Below, piece by piece: positions 20,866-33,900 of a stretch of DNA of 64,000 nt (its first letter is position 1; every line of letters begins with the position of its first letter). The translations under genes were made by a program, and so were the position numbers. The stretch spans positions 20,342,804 through 20,406,803 of the forward strand of contig NC_088204.1 of NCBI RefSeq assembly GCF_037126465.1, read 5' to 3'. Under the pieces are notes generated by a model. It did no database searches and was not told the origin of the DNA. It worked only from the letters and a program-made list of their open reading frames with translations. The stretch comes from Ornithodoros turicata. Taxonomy: Eukaryota; Arthropoda; Arachnida; Ixodida; Argasidae.

Positions 20866-23800
20866 ACTGAGTATGCTGTGGTGCCGTCGCAGTCGTGAAC
20901 GGAATGAAGAAAGTGAATATGACAGGATCAGCTACGTTATTTTTTGCGACAGCTGAAAAGCGACAACCCTGCATGGAAACATTTGTCCTAAAGCGCCTTC
21001 AAAAAACCACATGCAAGAACGAAACTCTCATATTTCCGATCTAGAGGGAAAAACACGAGGGCAAAATTCGTGAAATAGTGAGTATATAATTGTGGCGCCG
21101 CCGCAGTCGTGTACGGAACGAAGAAAGTAAAATATGACAGCATCAGCTACGTTATTTTTTTACGCCAGCTGAAAAGCGACAATCCTGCATGGAAACATTT
21201 CTGCTCAAGCGCCTTCCAAAAATCACGTGCAAAGAGAAAACACTGATATTTCCGACCTAGAGGGAAAAACAGGAGGGCGAAATGTTTCGAATCGTGGGTG
21301 TATTGTGGCGCCGCCGCAGTTGTGTACGGAATGAAGAAAGTAAATTATAACAGCATCAGCTACGTTATTTTTTACGTCAGCTGAAAAGCGACAACCCTGC
21401 ATGGAAACATTTGTGCGAAAGCGCCTTCCAAAAACCAAGTGCAAAAACGAAACACTCATATTTCCGATCTAGAGGGAAAAACAGGAGGGCGAAATGTTTC
21501 GAATGGTGGGTTTATTGTGGCGCCACCGCAGTCGTGTACGGAAACAAGAAAGTAAAATATGACAGCGTCAACTACGTTATTTTTTACTACAGCTGAAAAG
21601 CGACAACCCTGCATGGAAACATTTGTGCGAAAGCGCCTTCCAAAAACCACGTGCAACAACGAAACACTCATATTTCCGATCTAGAGGGAAAAACAGGAGG
21701 GCGAAATGTTTCTAATGGTGGGTTTATTGTGGCGCCACCGCAGTCGTGTACGGAACAAAGAAAGTAAAATATGACAGCATCAACTACGTTATTTTTTACT
21801 ACAGCTGAAAAGCGACAACCCTGCATGGAAACATTTGTGCGAAAGCGCCTTCCAAAAACCACGTGCAAAAACGAAACACTCATATTTCCGATCTAGAGGG
21901 AAAAACTGGAGGGCGAAATGTTTCGAATGGTGGGTTTATTGTGGCGCCACCGCAGTCGTGTATGGAATCAAGAAAGTAAAATATGACAGCGTCAACTACG
22001 TTATTTTTTACTACAGCTGAAAAGCGACAACCCTGCATGGAAACATTTGTGCGAAAGCGCCTTCCAAAAACCACGTGCAAAAACGAAACAGTCATATTTC
22101 CGATCTAGAGGGAAAAACAGGAGGGCGAAATGTTTCGAATGGTGGGTTTATTGTGGCGCCACCGCAGTCGTGTATGGAATCAAGAAAGTAAAATATGACA
22201 GCGTCAACTACGTTATTTTTTACTACAGCTGAAAAGCGACAACCCTGCATGGAAACATTTGTGCGAAAGCGCCTTCCAAAAACCACGTGCAACAACGAAA
22301 CACTCATATTTCCGATCTAGAGGGAAAAACAGGAGGGCGAAATGTTTCGAATGGTGGGTTTATTGTGGCGCCACCGCAGTCGTGTATGGAATCAAGAAAG
22401 TAAAATATGACAGCGTCAACTACGTTATTTTTTACTACAGCTGAAAAGCGACAACCCTGCATGGAAACATTTGTGCGAAAGCGCCTTCCAAAAACCACGT
22501 GCAAAAACGAAACACTCATATTTCCGATCTAGAGGGAAAAACAGGAGGGCGAAATGTTTCGAATGGTGGGTTTATTGTGGCGCCACCGCAGTCGTGTATG
22601 GAATCAAGAAAGTAAAATATGACAGCGTCAACTACGTTATTTTTTACTACAGCTGAAAAGCGACAACCCTGCATGGAAACATTTGTGCGAAAGCGCCTTC
22701 CAAAAACCACGTGCAACAACGAACCACTCATATTTCCGATCTAGAGGGAAAAACAGGAGGGCGAAATGTTTCTAATGGTGGGTTTATTGTGGCGCCACCG
22801 CAGTCGTGTACGGAACAAAGAAAGTAAAATATGACAGCATCAACTACGTTATTTTTTACTACAGCTGAAAAGCGACAACCCTGCATGGAAACATTTGTGC
22901 GAAAGCGCCTTCCAAAAACCACGTGCAAATACGAAACACTCATATTTCCGATCTAGAGGGAAAAACTGGAGGGCGAAATGTTTCGAATGGTGGGTTTATT
23001 GTGGCGCCACCGCAGTCGTGTATGGAATCAAGAAAGTAAAATATGACAGCGTCAACTACGTTATTTTTTACTACAGCTGAAAAGCGACAACCCTGCATGG
23101 AAACATTTGTGCGAAAGCGCCTTCCAAAAACCACGTGCAAAAACGAAACAGTCATATTTCCGATCTAGAGGGAAAAACAGGAGGGCGAAATGTTTCGAAT
23201 GGTGGGTTTATTGTGGCGCCACCGCAGTCGTGTATGGAATCAAGAAAGTAAAATATGACAGCGTCAACTACGTTATTTTTTACTACAGCTGAAAAGCGAC
23301 AACCCTGCATGGAAACATTTGTGCGAAAGCGCCTTCCAAAAACCACGTGCAACAACGAAACACTCATATTTCCGATCTAGAGGGAAAAACAGGAGGGCGA
23401 AATGTTTCGAATGGTGGGTTTATTGTGGCGCCACCGCAGTCGTGTATGGAATCAAGAAAGTAAAATATGACAGCGTCAACTACGTTATTTTTTACTACAG
23501 CTGAAAAGCGACAACCCTGCATGGAAACATTTGTGCGAAAGCGCCTTCCAAAAACCACGTGCAAAAACGAAACACTCATATTTCCGATCTAGAGGGAAAA
23601 ACAGGAGGGCGAAAAGTTTCGAATGGTGGGTTTATTGTGGCGCCACCGCAGTCGTGTATGGAATCAAGAAAGTAAAATATGACAGCGTCAACTACGTTAT
23701 TTTTTACTACAGCTGAAAAGCGACAACCCTGCATGGAAACATTTGTGCGAAAGCGCCTTCCAAAAACCACGTGCAACAACGAACCACTCATATTTCCGAT

Positions 23801-24905
23801 CTAGAGGGAAAAACAGGAGGGCGAAATGTTTCTAATGGTGGGTTTATTGTGGCGCCACCGCAGTCGTGTACGGAACAAAGAAAGTAAAATATGACAGCAT
23901 CAACTACGTTATTTTTTACTACAGCTGAAAAGCGACAACCCTGCATGGAAACATTTGTGCGAAAGCGCCTTCCAAAAACCACGTGCAAAAACGAAACACT
24001 CATATTTCCGATCTAGAGGGAAAAACTGGAGGGCGAAATGTTTCGAATGGTGGGTTTATTGTGGCGCCACCGCAGTCGTGTATGGAATCAAGAAAGTAAA
24101 ATATGACAGCGTCAACTACGTTATTTTTTACTACAGCTGAAAAGCGACAACCCTGCATGGAAACATTTGTGCGAAAGCGCCTTCCAAAAACCACGTGCAA
24201 AAACGAAACAGTCATATTTCCGATCTAGAGGGAAAAACAGGAGGGCGAAATGTTTCGAATGGTGGGTTTATTGTGGCGCCACCGCAGTCGTGTATGGAAT
24301 CAAGAAAGTAAAATATGACAGCGTCAACTACGTTATTTTTTACTACAGCTGAAAAGCGACAACCCTGCATGGAAACATTTGTGCGAAAGCGCCTTCCAAA
24401 AACCACGTGCAACAACGAAACACTCATATTTCCGATCTAGAGGGAAAAACAGGAGGGCGAAATGTTTCGAATGGTGGGTTTATTGTGGCGCCACCGCAGT
24501 CGTGTATGGAATCAAGAAAGTAAAATATGACAGCGTCAACTACGTTATTTTTTACTACAGCTGAAAAGCGACAACCCTGCATGGAAACATTTGTGCGAAA
24601 GCGCCTTCCAAAAACCACGTGCAAAAACGAAACACTCATATTTCCGATCTAGAGGGAAAAACAGGAGGGCGAAATGTTTCGAATAGTGGATGTATTGTGG
24701 CGCCGTAGCAGTCGTGTACAAAATGAAGAACGTAAATTACGACAGCGTCAACTACGTTATTTTTTACGACAGCTGAAAAGCGATAGTACTGCATGTAAAC
24801 ATTTGTCCTAAAGCGCCTTCAGTAAACCATGTGCAAGAACGAAACTCTCATATATCCGATCTAGAGGGAAAAAGAGGACGACGAAATGTATCGAATAGTG
24901 GGTTT
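20866..24905 (-). repeat. 212-bp satellite array, left arm (about 19 units)
   Basis: Head-to-tail repeats with a strict 212-bp period. The first three or four units are the most divergent and the centre is homogenised. In the middle, a five-unit higher-order repeat of 1060 bp occurs. Marker variants CTAATGGTGG (about 21712, 22772, 23832) and GAAACAGTCATATT (about 22085, 23145, 24205) recur at exactly this spacing. Orientation is opposite to 24906-36572. Open stretches of about 71 codons on the minus strand and 61 on the plus strand recur per unit by virtue of the repetition and are not called genes. Confidence 0.95.
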
Positions 24906-24990
24906 ATAGTGAATGCTGATGCTGTAGCTGATGCTGTCATATTTTACTTTCTTCATTCCGTACACGACTGCGGCGGAGCCACAATATTCC
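24780..24990. repeat. Inversion junction between satellite arms
   Basis: The left arm ends near GAATAGTGGGTTTATAGTG (24890-24908). The right arm starts in GCTGATGCTGTAGCTGATGCTG (24913-24934), at a different phase of the unit, so the switch is not a simple mirror cut. A short AGCTGATGCTGT duplication sits at the join. Units next to it are more divergent than those further out on both sides. Confidence 0.85.
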
Positions 24991-27900
24991 CACTATTCCA
25001 CAAAAATCGCCCTTGTGTTCTTCTCTAGATCAGAAATACGAGTTTCGTTCTTGCATGTGGTTTACGGAAGGCGCTTTAGGAAAAATGTTTCCATGCAGGA
25101 TTGTCGCTTTTCAGCTGACGTAACAAATAAAGTAGCTGATGCTGTCATATTTTACTTTCTTCATTTCGTACACGACTGCGGCGGCGCCACTATAAACCCA
25201 CTATTCCACAATTTTTTCCCTCGTGTTTTTCCCTCTAGATCGGAAATATGAGAGTTTCGTTCTTGCACGTGGTTTACGGAAGGCGCTTTAGGAAAAATGT
25301 TTCCATGCAGGACTGTCGCTTTTCAGCTGACGTAAAAAATAACGTAGCTGATGCTGTCATATTTTACTTTCTTCATTTCGTACACGACTGCGGCGGCGCC
25401 ACAATAAACCTACATTTCGACACATTTCGCTCTCCTGTTTTTCCCTCTAGATCGGAAATATGAGAGTTTCGTTCTTGCACGTGGTTTACGGAAGGCGCTT
25501 TAGGAAAAATGTTTCCATGCAGGACTGTCGCTTTTCAGCTGACGTAAAAAATAACGTAGCTGATGCTGTCATATTTTACTTTCTTCATTTCGTACACGAC
25601 TGCGGCGGCGCCACAATAAACCTACATTTCGACACATTTCGCTCTCCTGTTTTTCCCTCTAGATCGGAAATATGAGAGTTTCGTTCTTGCACGTGGTTTA
25701 CGGAAGGCGCTTTAGGAAAAATGTTTCCATGCAGGACTGTCGCTTTTCAGCTGACGTAAAAAATAACGTAGCTGATGCTGTCATATTTTACTTTCTGCAT
25801 TCCGTACACGACTGCGGCGGCGCCACAATAAACCTACATTTCGACACATTTCGCCCTCTTGTTTTCCCCTCTAGATAGGATATATGAGAGTTTCGTTCTT
25901 GCACGTGGTTTACGGAAGGCGCTTTAGGAAAAATGTTTCCATGCAGGACTGTCGCTTTTCAGCTGACGTAAAAAATAACGTAGCTGATGCTGTCATATTT
26001 TACTTTCTGCATTCCGTACACGACTGCGGCGGCGCCACAATAAACCCACAATTCGACACATTTCGCCCTCTTGTTTTTCCCTCTAGATAGGATACATGAG
26101 AGTTTCGTTCTTGCACGTGGTTTACGGAAGGCGCTTTAGGAAAAATGTTTCCATGCAGGACTGTCGCTTTTCAGCTGACGTAAAAAATAACGTAGCTGAT
26201 GCTGTCATATTTTACTTTCTGCATTCCGTACACGACTGCGGCGGCGCCACAATAAACCTACATTTCGACACATTTCGCCCTCTTGTTTTCCCCTCTAGAT
26301 AGGATATATGAGAGTTTCGTTCTTGCACGTGGTTTACGGAAGGCGCTTTAGGAAAAATGTTTCCATGCAGAACTGTCGCTTTTCAGCTGACGTAAAAAAT
26401 AACGTAGCTGATGCTGTCATATTTTACTTTCTGCATTCCGTACACGACTGCGGCGGCGCCACAATAAACCTACATTTCGACACATTTCGCCCTCTTGTTT
26501 TCCCCTCTAGGTAGGATATATGAGAGTTTCGTTCTTGCACGTGGTTTACGGAAGGCGCTTTAGGAAAAATGTTTCCATGCAGGACTGTCGCTTTTCAGCT
26601 GACGTAAAAAATAACGTAGCTGATGCTGTCATATTTTACTTTCTTCATTTCGTACACGACTGCGGCGGCGCCGCAATAAACCCACTATTCCACAATTTTT
26701 TCCCTCGTGTTTTTCCCTCTAGATCGGAAATATGAGAGTTTCGTTCTTGCACGTGGTTTACGGAAGGCGCTTTAGGAAAAATGTTTCCATGCAGGACTGT
26801 CGCTTTTCAGCTGACGTAAAAAATAACGTAGCTGATGCTGTCATATTTTACTTTCTTCATTTCGTACACGACTGCGGCGGCGCCACAATAAACCCACAAT
26901 TCGACACATTTCGCTCTCCTGTTTTTCCCTCTAGATCGGAAATATGAGAGTTTCGTTCTTGCACGTGGTTTACGGAAGGCGCTTTAGGAAAAATGTTTCC
27001 ATGCAGGACTGTCGCTTTTCAGCTGACGTAAAAAATAACGTAGCTGATGCCGTCATATTTTACTTTCTTCATTTCGTACACGACTGCGGCGGCGCCACAA
27101 TAAACCCACTATTCCACAATTTTTTCCCTCGTGTTTTTCCCTCTAGATCGTAAATATGAGAGTTTCGTTCTTGCACGTGGTTTACGGAAGGCGCTTTAGG
27201 AAAAATGTTTCCATGCAGGACTGTCGCTTTTCAGCTGACGTAAAAAATAACGTAGCTGATGCTGTCATATTTTACTTTCTTCATTTCGTACACGACTGCG
27301 GCGGCGCCACAATAAACCCACAATTCGACACATTTCGCTCTCCTGTTTTTCCCTCTAGATCGGAAATATGAGAGTTTCGTTCTTGCACGTGGTTTACGGA
27401 AGGCGCTTTAGGAAAAATGTTTCCATGCAGGACTGTCGCTTTTCAGCTGACGTAAAAAATAACGTAGCTGATGCCGTCATATTTTACTTTCTTCATTTCG
27501 TACACGACTGCGGCGGCGCCACAATAAACCCACTATTCCACAATTTTTTCCCTCGTGTTTTTCCCTCTAGATCGGAAATATGAGAGTTTCGTTCTTGCTC
27601 GTGGTTTACGGAAGGCGCTTTAGGAAAAATGTTTTCATGCAGGACTGTCGCTTTTAAGCTGACGTAAAAAATAACGTAGCTGATGCTGTCATATTTTACT
27701 TTCTTCATTTCGTACACGACTGCGGCGGCGCCACAATAAACCCACAATTCGACACATTTCGCTCTCCTGTTTTTCCCTCTAGATCGGAAATATGAGAGTT
27801 TCGTTCTTGCACGTGGTTTACGGAAGGCGCTTTAGGAAAAATGTTTCCATGCAGGACTGTCGCTTTTCAGCTGACGTAAAAAATAACGTAGCTGATGCCG

Positions 27901-30900
27901 TCATATTTTACTTTCTTCATTTCGTACACGACTGCGGCGGCGCCACAATAAACCCGCTATTCCACAATTTTTTCCCTCGTGTTTTTCCCTCTAGATCGGA
28001 AATATGAGAGTTTCGTTCTTGCTCGTGGTTTACGGAAGGCGCTTTAGGAAAAATGTTTTCATGCAGGACTGTCGCTTTTAAGCTGACGTAAAAAATAACG
28101 TAGCTGATGCTGTCATATTTTACTTTCTGCATTCCGTACACGACTGCGGCGGCGCCACAATAAACCTACATTTCGACACATTTCGCCATCTTGTTTTTCC
28201 CTCTAGATCGGAAATATGAGAGTTTCGTTCTTGCTCGTGGTTTACGGAAGGCGCTTTAGGAAAAATGTTTTCATGCAGGACTGTCGCTTTTCAGCTGACG
28301 TAAAAAATAACGTAGCTGATGCCGTCATATTTTACTTTCTACATTTCGTACACGACTGCGGCGGCGCCACAATAAACCCACTATTCCACAATTTTTTCCC
28401 TCGTGTTTTTCCCTCTAGATCGGAAATATGAGAGTTTCGTTCTTGCACGTGGTTTACGGAAGGCGCTTTAGGAAAAATGTATATCCATGCAGGACTGTCG
28501 CTTTTCAGCTGACGTAAAAAATAACGTAGCTGATGCTGTCATATTTTACTTTCTTCATTTCGTACACGACTGCGGCGGCGCCACAATAAACCCACAATTC
28601 GACACATTTCGCTCTCCTGTTTTTCCCTCTAGATCGGAAATATGAGAGTTTCGTTCTTGCACGTGGTTTACGGAAGGCGCTTTAGGAAAAATGTTTCCAT
28701 GCAGGACTGTCGCTTTTCAGCTGACGTAAAAAATAACGTAGCTGATGCCGTCATATTTTACTTTCTTCATTTCGTACACGACTGCGGCGGCGCCACAATA
28801 AACCCACTATTCCACAATTTTTTCCCTCGTGTTTTTCCCTCTAGATCGGAAATATGAGAGTTTCGTTCTTGCTCGTGGTTTACGGAAGGCGCTTTAGGAA
28901 AAATGTTTTCATGCAGGACTGTCGCTTTTAAGCTGACGTAAAAAATAACGTAGCTGATGCTGTCATATTTTACTTTCTGCATTCCGTACACGACTGCGGC
29001 GGCGCCACAATAAACCTACATTTCGACACATTTCGCCATCTTGTTTTTCCCTCTAGATAGGATATATGAGAGTTTCGTTCTTGCACGTGGTTTACGGAAG
29101 GCGCTTTAGGAAAAATGTTTCCATGCAGGACTGTCGCTTTTCAGCTGACGTAAAAAATAACGTAGCTGATGCTGTCATATTTTACTTTCTTCATTTCGTA
29201 CACGACTGCGGCGGCGCCACAATAAACCCACTATTCCACAATTTTTTCCCTCGTGTTTTTCCCTCTAGATCGGAAATATGAGAGTTTCGTTCTTGCACGT
29301 GGTTTACGGAAGGCGCTTTAGGAAAAATGTTTCCATGCAGGACTGTCGCTTTTCAGCTGACGTAAAAAATAACGTAGCTGATGCTGTCATATTTTACTTT
29401 CTGCATTCCGTACACGACTGCGGCGGCGCCACAATAAACCTACATTTCGACACATTTCGCCCTCTTGTTTTCCCCTCTAGATAGGATATATGAGAGTTTC
29501 GTTCTTGCACGTGGTTTACGGAAGGCGCTTTAGGAAAAATGTTTCCATGCAGAACTGTCGCTTTTCAGCTGACGTAAAAAATAACGTAGCTGATGCTGTC
29601 ATATTTTACTTTCTGCATTCCGTACACGACTGCGGCGGCGCCACAATAAACCTACATTTCGACACATTTCGCCCTCTTGTTTTCCCCTCTAGATAGGATA
29701 TATGAGAGTTTCGTTCTTGCACGTGGTTTACGGAAGGCGCTTTAGGAAAAATGTTTCCATGCAGGACTGTCGCTTTTCAGCTGACGTAAAAAATAACGTA
29801 GCTGATGCTGTCATATTTTACTTTCTGCATTCCGTACACGACTGCGGCGGCGCCACAATAAACCTACATTTCGACACATTTCGCCATCTTGTTTTTCCCT
29901 CTAGATAGGATATATGAGAGTTTCGTTCTTGCACGTGGTTTACGGAAGGCGCTTTAGGAAAAATGTTTCCATGCAGGACTGTCGCTTTTCAGCTGACGTA
30001 AAAAATAACGTAGCTGATGCTGTCATATTTTACTTTCTGCATTCCGTACACGACTGCGGCGGCGCCACAATAAACCTACATTTCGACACATTTCGCCATC
30101 TTGTTTTTCCCTCTAGATAGGATATATGAGAGTTTCGTTCTTGCACGTGGTTTACGGAAGGCGCTTTAGGAAAAATGTTTTCATGCAGGACTGTCGCTTT
30201 TAAGCTGACGTAAAAAATAACGTAGCTGATGCTGTCATATTTTACTTTCTGCATTCCGTACACGACTGCGGCGCCGCCACAATAAACCTACATTTCGACA
30301 CATTTCGCCCTCTTGTTTTTCCCTCTAGATAGGATATATGAGAGTTTCGTTCTTGCACGTGGTTTACGGAATGCGCTTTAGGAAAAATGTTTCCATGCAG
30401 GACTGTCGCTTTTCAGCTGACGTAAAAAATAACGTAGCTGATGCTGTCATATTTTACTTTCTGCATTCCGTACACGACTGCGGCGGCGCCACAATAAACC
30501 TACATTTCGACACATTTCGCCCTCTTGTTTTTCCCTCTAGATAGGATATATGAGAGTTTCGTTCTTGCACGTGGTTTACGGAATGCGCTTTAGGAAAAAT
30601 GTTTCCATGCAGGACTGTCGCTTTTCAGCTGACGTAAAAAATAACGTAGCTGATGCTGTCATATTTTACTTTCTGCATTCCGTACACGACTGCGGCGGCG
30701 CCACAATAAACCTACATTTCGACACATTTCGCCCTCTTGTTTTTCCCTCTAGATAGGATATATGAGAGTTTCGTTCTTGCACGTGGTTTACGGAATGCGC
30801 TTTAGGAAAAATGTTTCCATGCAGGACTGTCGCTTTTCAGCTGACGTAAAAAATAACGTAGCTGATGCTGTCATATTTTACTTTCTGCATTCCGTACACG

Positions 30901-33900
30901 ACTGCGGCGGCGCCACAATAAACCTACATTTCGACACATTTCGCCCTCTTGTTTTTCCCTCTAGATAGGATATATGAGAGTTTCGTTCTTGCACGTGGTT
31001 TACGGAATGCGCTTTAGGAAAAATGTTTCCATGCAGGACTGTCGCTTTTCAGCTGACGTAAAAAATAACGTAGCTGATGCTGTCATATTTTATTTTCTGC
31101 ATTCCGTACACGACTGCGGCGGCGCCACAATAAACCTACATTTCGACACATTTCGCCCTCTTGTTTTTCCCTCTAGATAGGATATATGAGAGTTTCGTTC
31201 TTGCACGTGGTTTACGGAATGCGCTTTAGGAAAAATGTTTCCATGCAGGACTGTCGCTTTTCAGCTGACGTAAAAAATAACGTAGCTGATGCTGTCATAT
31301 TTTACTTTCTGCATTCCGTACACGACTGCGGCGGCGCCACAATAAACCTACATTTCGACACATTTCGCCCTCTTGTTTTTCCCTCTAGATAGGGTATATG
31401 AGAGTTTCGTTCTTGCACGTGGTTTACGGAATGCGCTTTAGGAAAAATGTTTCCATGCAGGACTGTCGCTTTTCAGCTGGCGTAAAAAATAACGTAGCTG
31501 ATGCTGTCATATTTTACTTTCTGCATTCCGAACACGACTGCGGCGGCGCCACAATAAACCTACATTTCGACACATTTCGCCCTCTTGTTTTTCCCTCTAG
31601 ATAGGATATATGAGAGTTTCGTTCTTGCACGTGGTTTACGGAATGCGCTTTAGGAAAAATGTTTCCATGCAGGACTGTCGCTTTTCAGCTGGCGTAAAAA
31701 ATAACGTAGCTGATGCTGTCATATTTTACTTTCTGCATTCCGAACACGACTGCGGCGGCGCCACAATAAACCTACATTTCGACACATTTCGCCCTCTTGT
31801 TTTTCCCTCTAGATAGGATATATGAGAGTTTCGTTCTTGCACGTGGTTTACGGAATGCGCTTTAGGAAAAATGTTTCCATGCAGGACTGTCGCTTTTCAG
31901 CTGGCGTAAAAAATAACGTAGCTGATGCTGTCATATTTTACTTTCTGCATTCCGAACACGACTGCGGCGGCGCCACAATAAACCTACATTTCGACACATT
32001 TCGCCCTCTTGTTTTTCCCTCTAGATAGGATATATGAGAGTTTCGTTCTTGCACGTGGTTTACGGAATGCGCTTTAGGAAAAATGTTTCCATGCAGGACT
32101 GTCGCTTTTCAGCTGGCGTAAAAAATAACGTAGCTGATGCTGTCATATTTTACTTTCTGCATTCCGAACACGACTGCGGCGGCGCCACAATAAACCTACA
32201 TTTCGACACATTTCGCCCTCTTGTTTTTCCCTCTAGATAGGATATATGAGAGTTTCGTTCTTGCACGTGGTTTACGGAATGCGCTTTAGGAAAAATGTTT
32301 CCATGCAGGACTGTCGCTTTTCAGCTGGCGTAAAAAATAACGTAGCTGATGCTGTCATATTTTACTTTCTGCATTCCGAACACGACTGCGGCGGCGCCAC
32401 AATAAACCTACATTTCGACACATTTCGCCCTCTTGTTTTTCCCTCTAGATAGGATATATGAGAGTTTCGTTCTTGCACGTGGTTTACGGAATGCGCTTTA
32501 GGAAAAATGTTTCCATGCAGGACTGTCGCTTTTCAGCTGGCGTAAAAAATAACGTAGCTGATGCTGTCATATTTTACTTTCTGCATTCCGAACACGACTG
32601 CGGCGGCGCCACAATAAACCTACATTTCGACACATTTCGCCCTCTTGTTTTTCCCTCTAGATAGGATATATGAGAGTTTCGTTCTTGCACGTGGTTTACG
32701 GAATGCGCTTTAGGAAAAATGTTTCCATGCAGGACTGTCGCTTTTCAGCTGACGTAAAAAATAACGTAGCTGATGCTGTCATATTTTACTTTCTGCATTC
32801 CGTACACGACTGCGGTGGCGCCACAATAAACCCACATTTCGAGACATTTCGCCCTCTTGTTTTTCCCTCTAGATAGGATATATGAGAGTTTCGTTCTTGC
32901 ACGTGGTTTACGGAAGGCGCTTTAGGAAAAATGTTTCCATGCAGGACTGTCGCTTTTCAGCTGACGTAAAAAATAACGTAGCTGATGCTGTCATATTTTA
33001 CTTTCTGCATTCCGTACACGACTGCGGTGGCGCCACAATAAACCCACATTTCGAGACATTTCGCCCTCTTGTTTTTCCCTCTAGATAGGATATATGAGAG
33101 TTTCGTTCTTGCACGTGGTTTACGGAAGGCGCTTTAGGAAAAATGTTTCCATGCAGGACTGTCGCTTTTCAGCTGACGTAAAAAATAACGTAGCTGATGC
33201 TGTCATATTTTACTTTCTGCATTCCGTACACGACTGCGGTGGCGCCACAATAAACCCACATTTCGAGACATTTCGCCCTCTTGTTTTTCCCTCTAGATAG
33301 GATATATGAGAGTTTCGTTCTTGCACGTGGTTTACGGAAGGCGCTTTAGGAAAAATGTTTCCATGCAGGACTGTCGCTTTTCAGCTGACGTAAAAAATAA
33401 CGTAGCTGATGCTGTCATATTTTACTTTCTTCATTTCGTACACGACTGCGGCGGCGCCACAATAAACCCACTATTCCACAATTTTTTCCCTCGTGTTTTT
33501 CCCTCTAGATCGGAAATATGAGAGTTTCGTTCTTGCACGTGGTTTACGGAAGGCGCTTTAGGAAAAATGTTTCCATGCAGGACTGTCGCTTTTCAGCTGA
33601 CGTAAAAAATAACGTAGCTGATGCTGTCATATTTTACTTTCTTCATTTCGTACACGACTGCGGCGGCGCCACAATAAACCCACTATTCCACAATTTTTTC
33701 CCTCGTGTTTTTCCCTCTAGATAGGATATATGAGAGTTTCGTTCTTGCACGTGGTTTACGGAAGGCGCTTTAGGAAAAATGTTTTCATGCAGGACTGTCG
33801 CTTTTCAGCTGGCGTAAAAAATAACGTAGCTGATGCTGTCATATTTTACTTTCTGCATTCCGAACACGACTGCGGCGGCGCCACAATAAACCTACATTTC

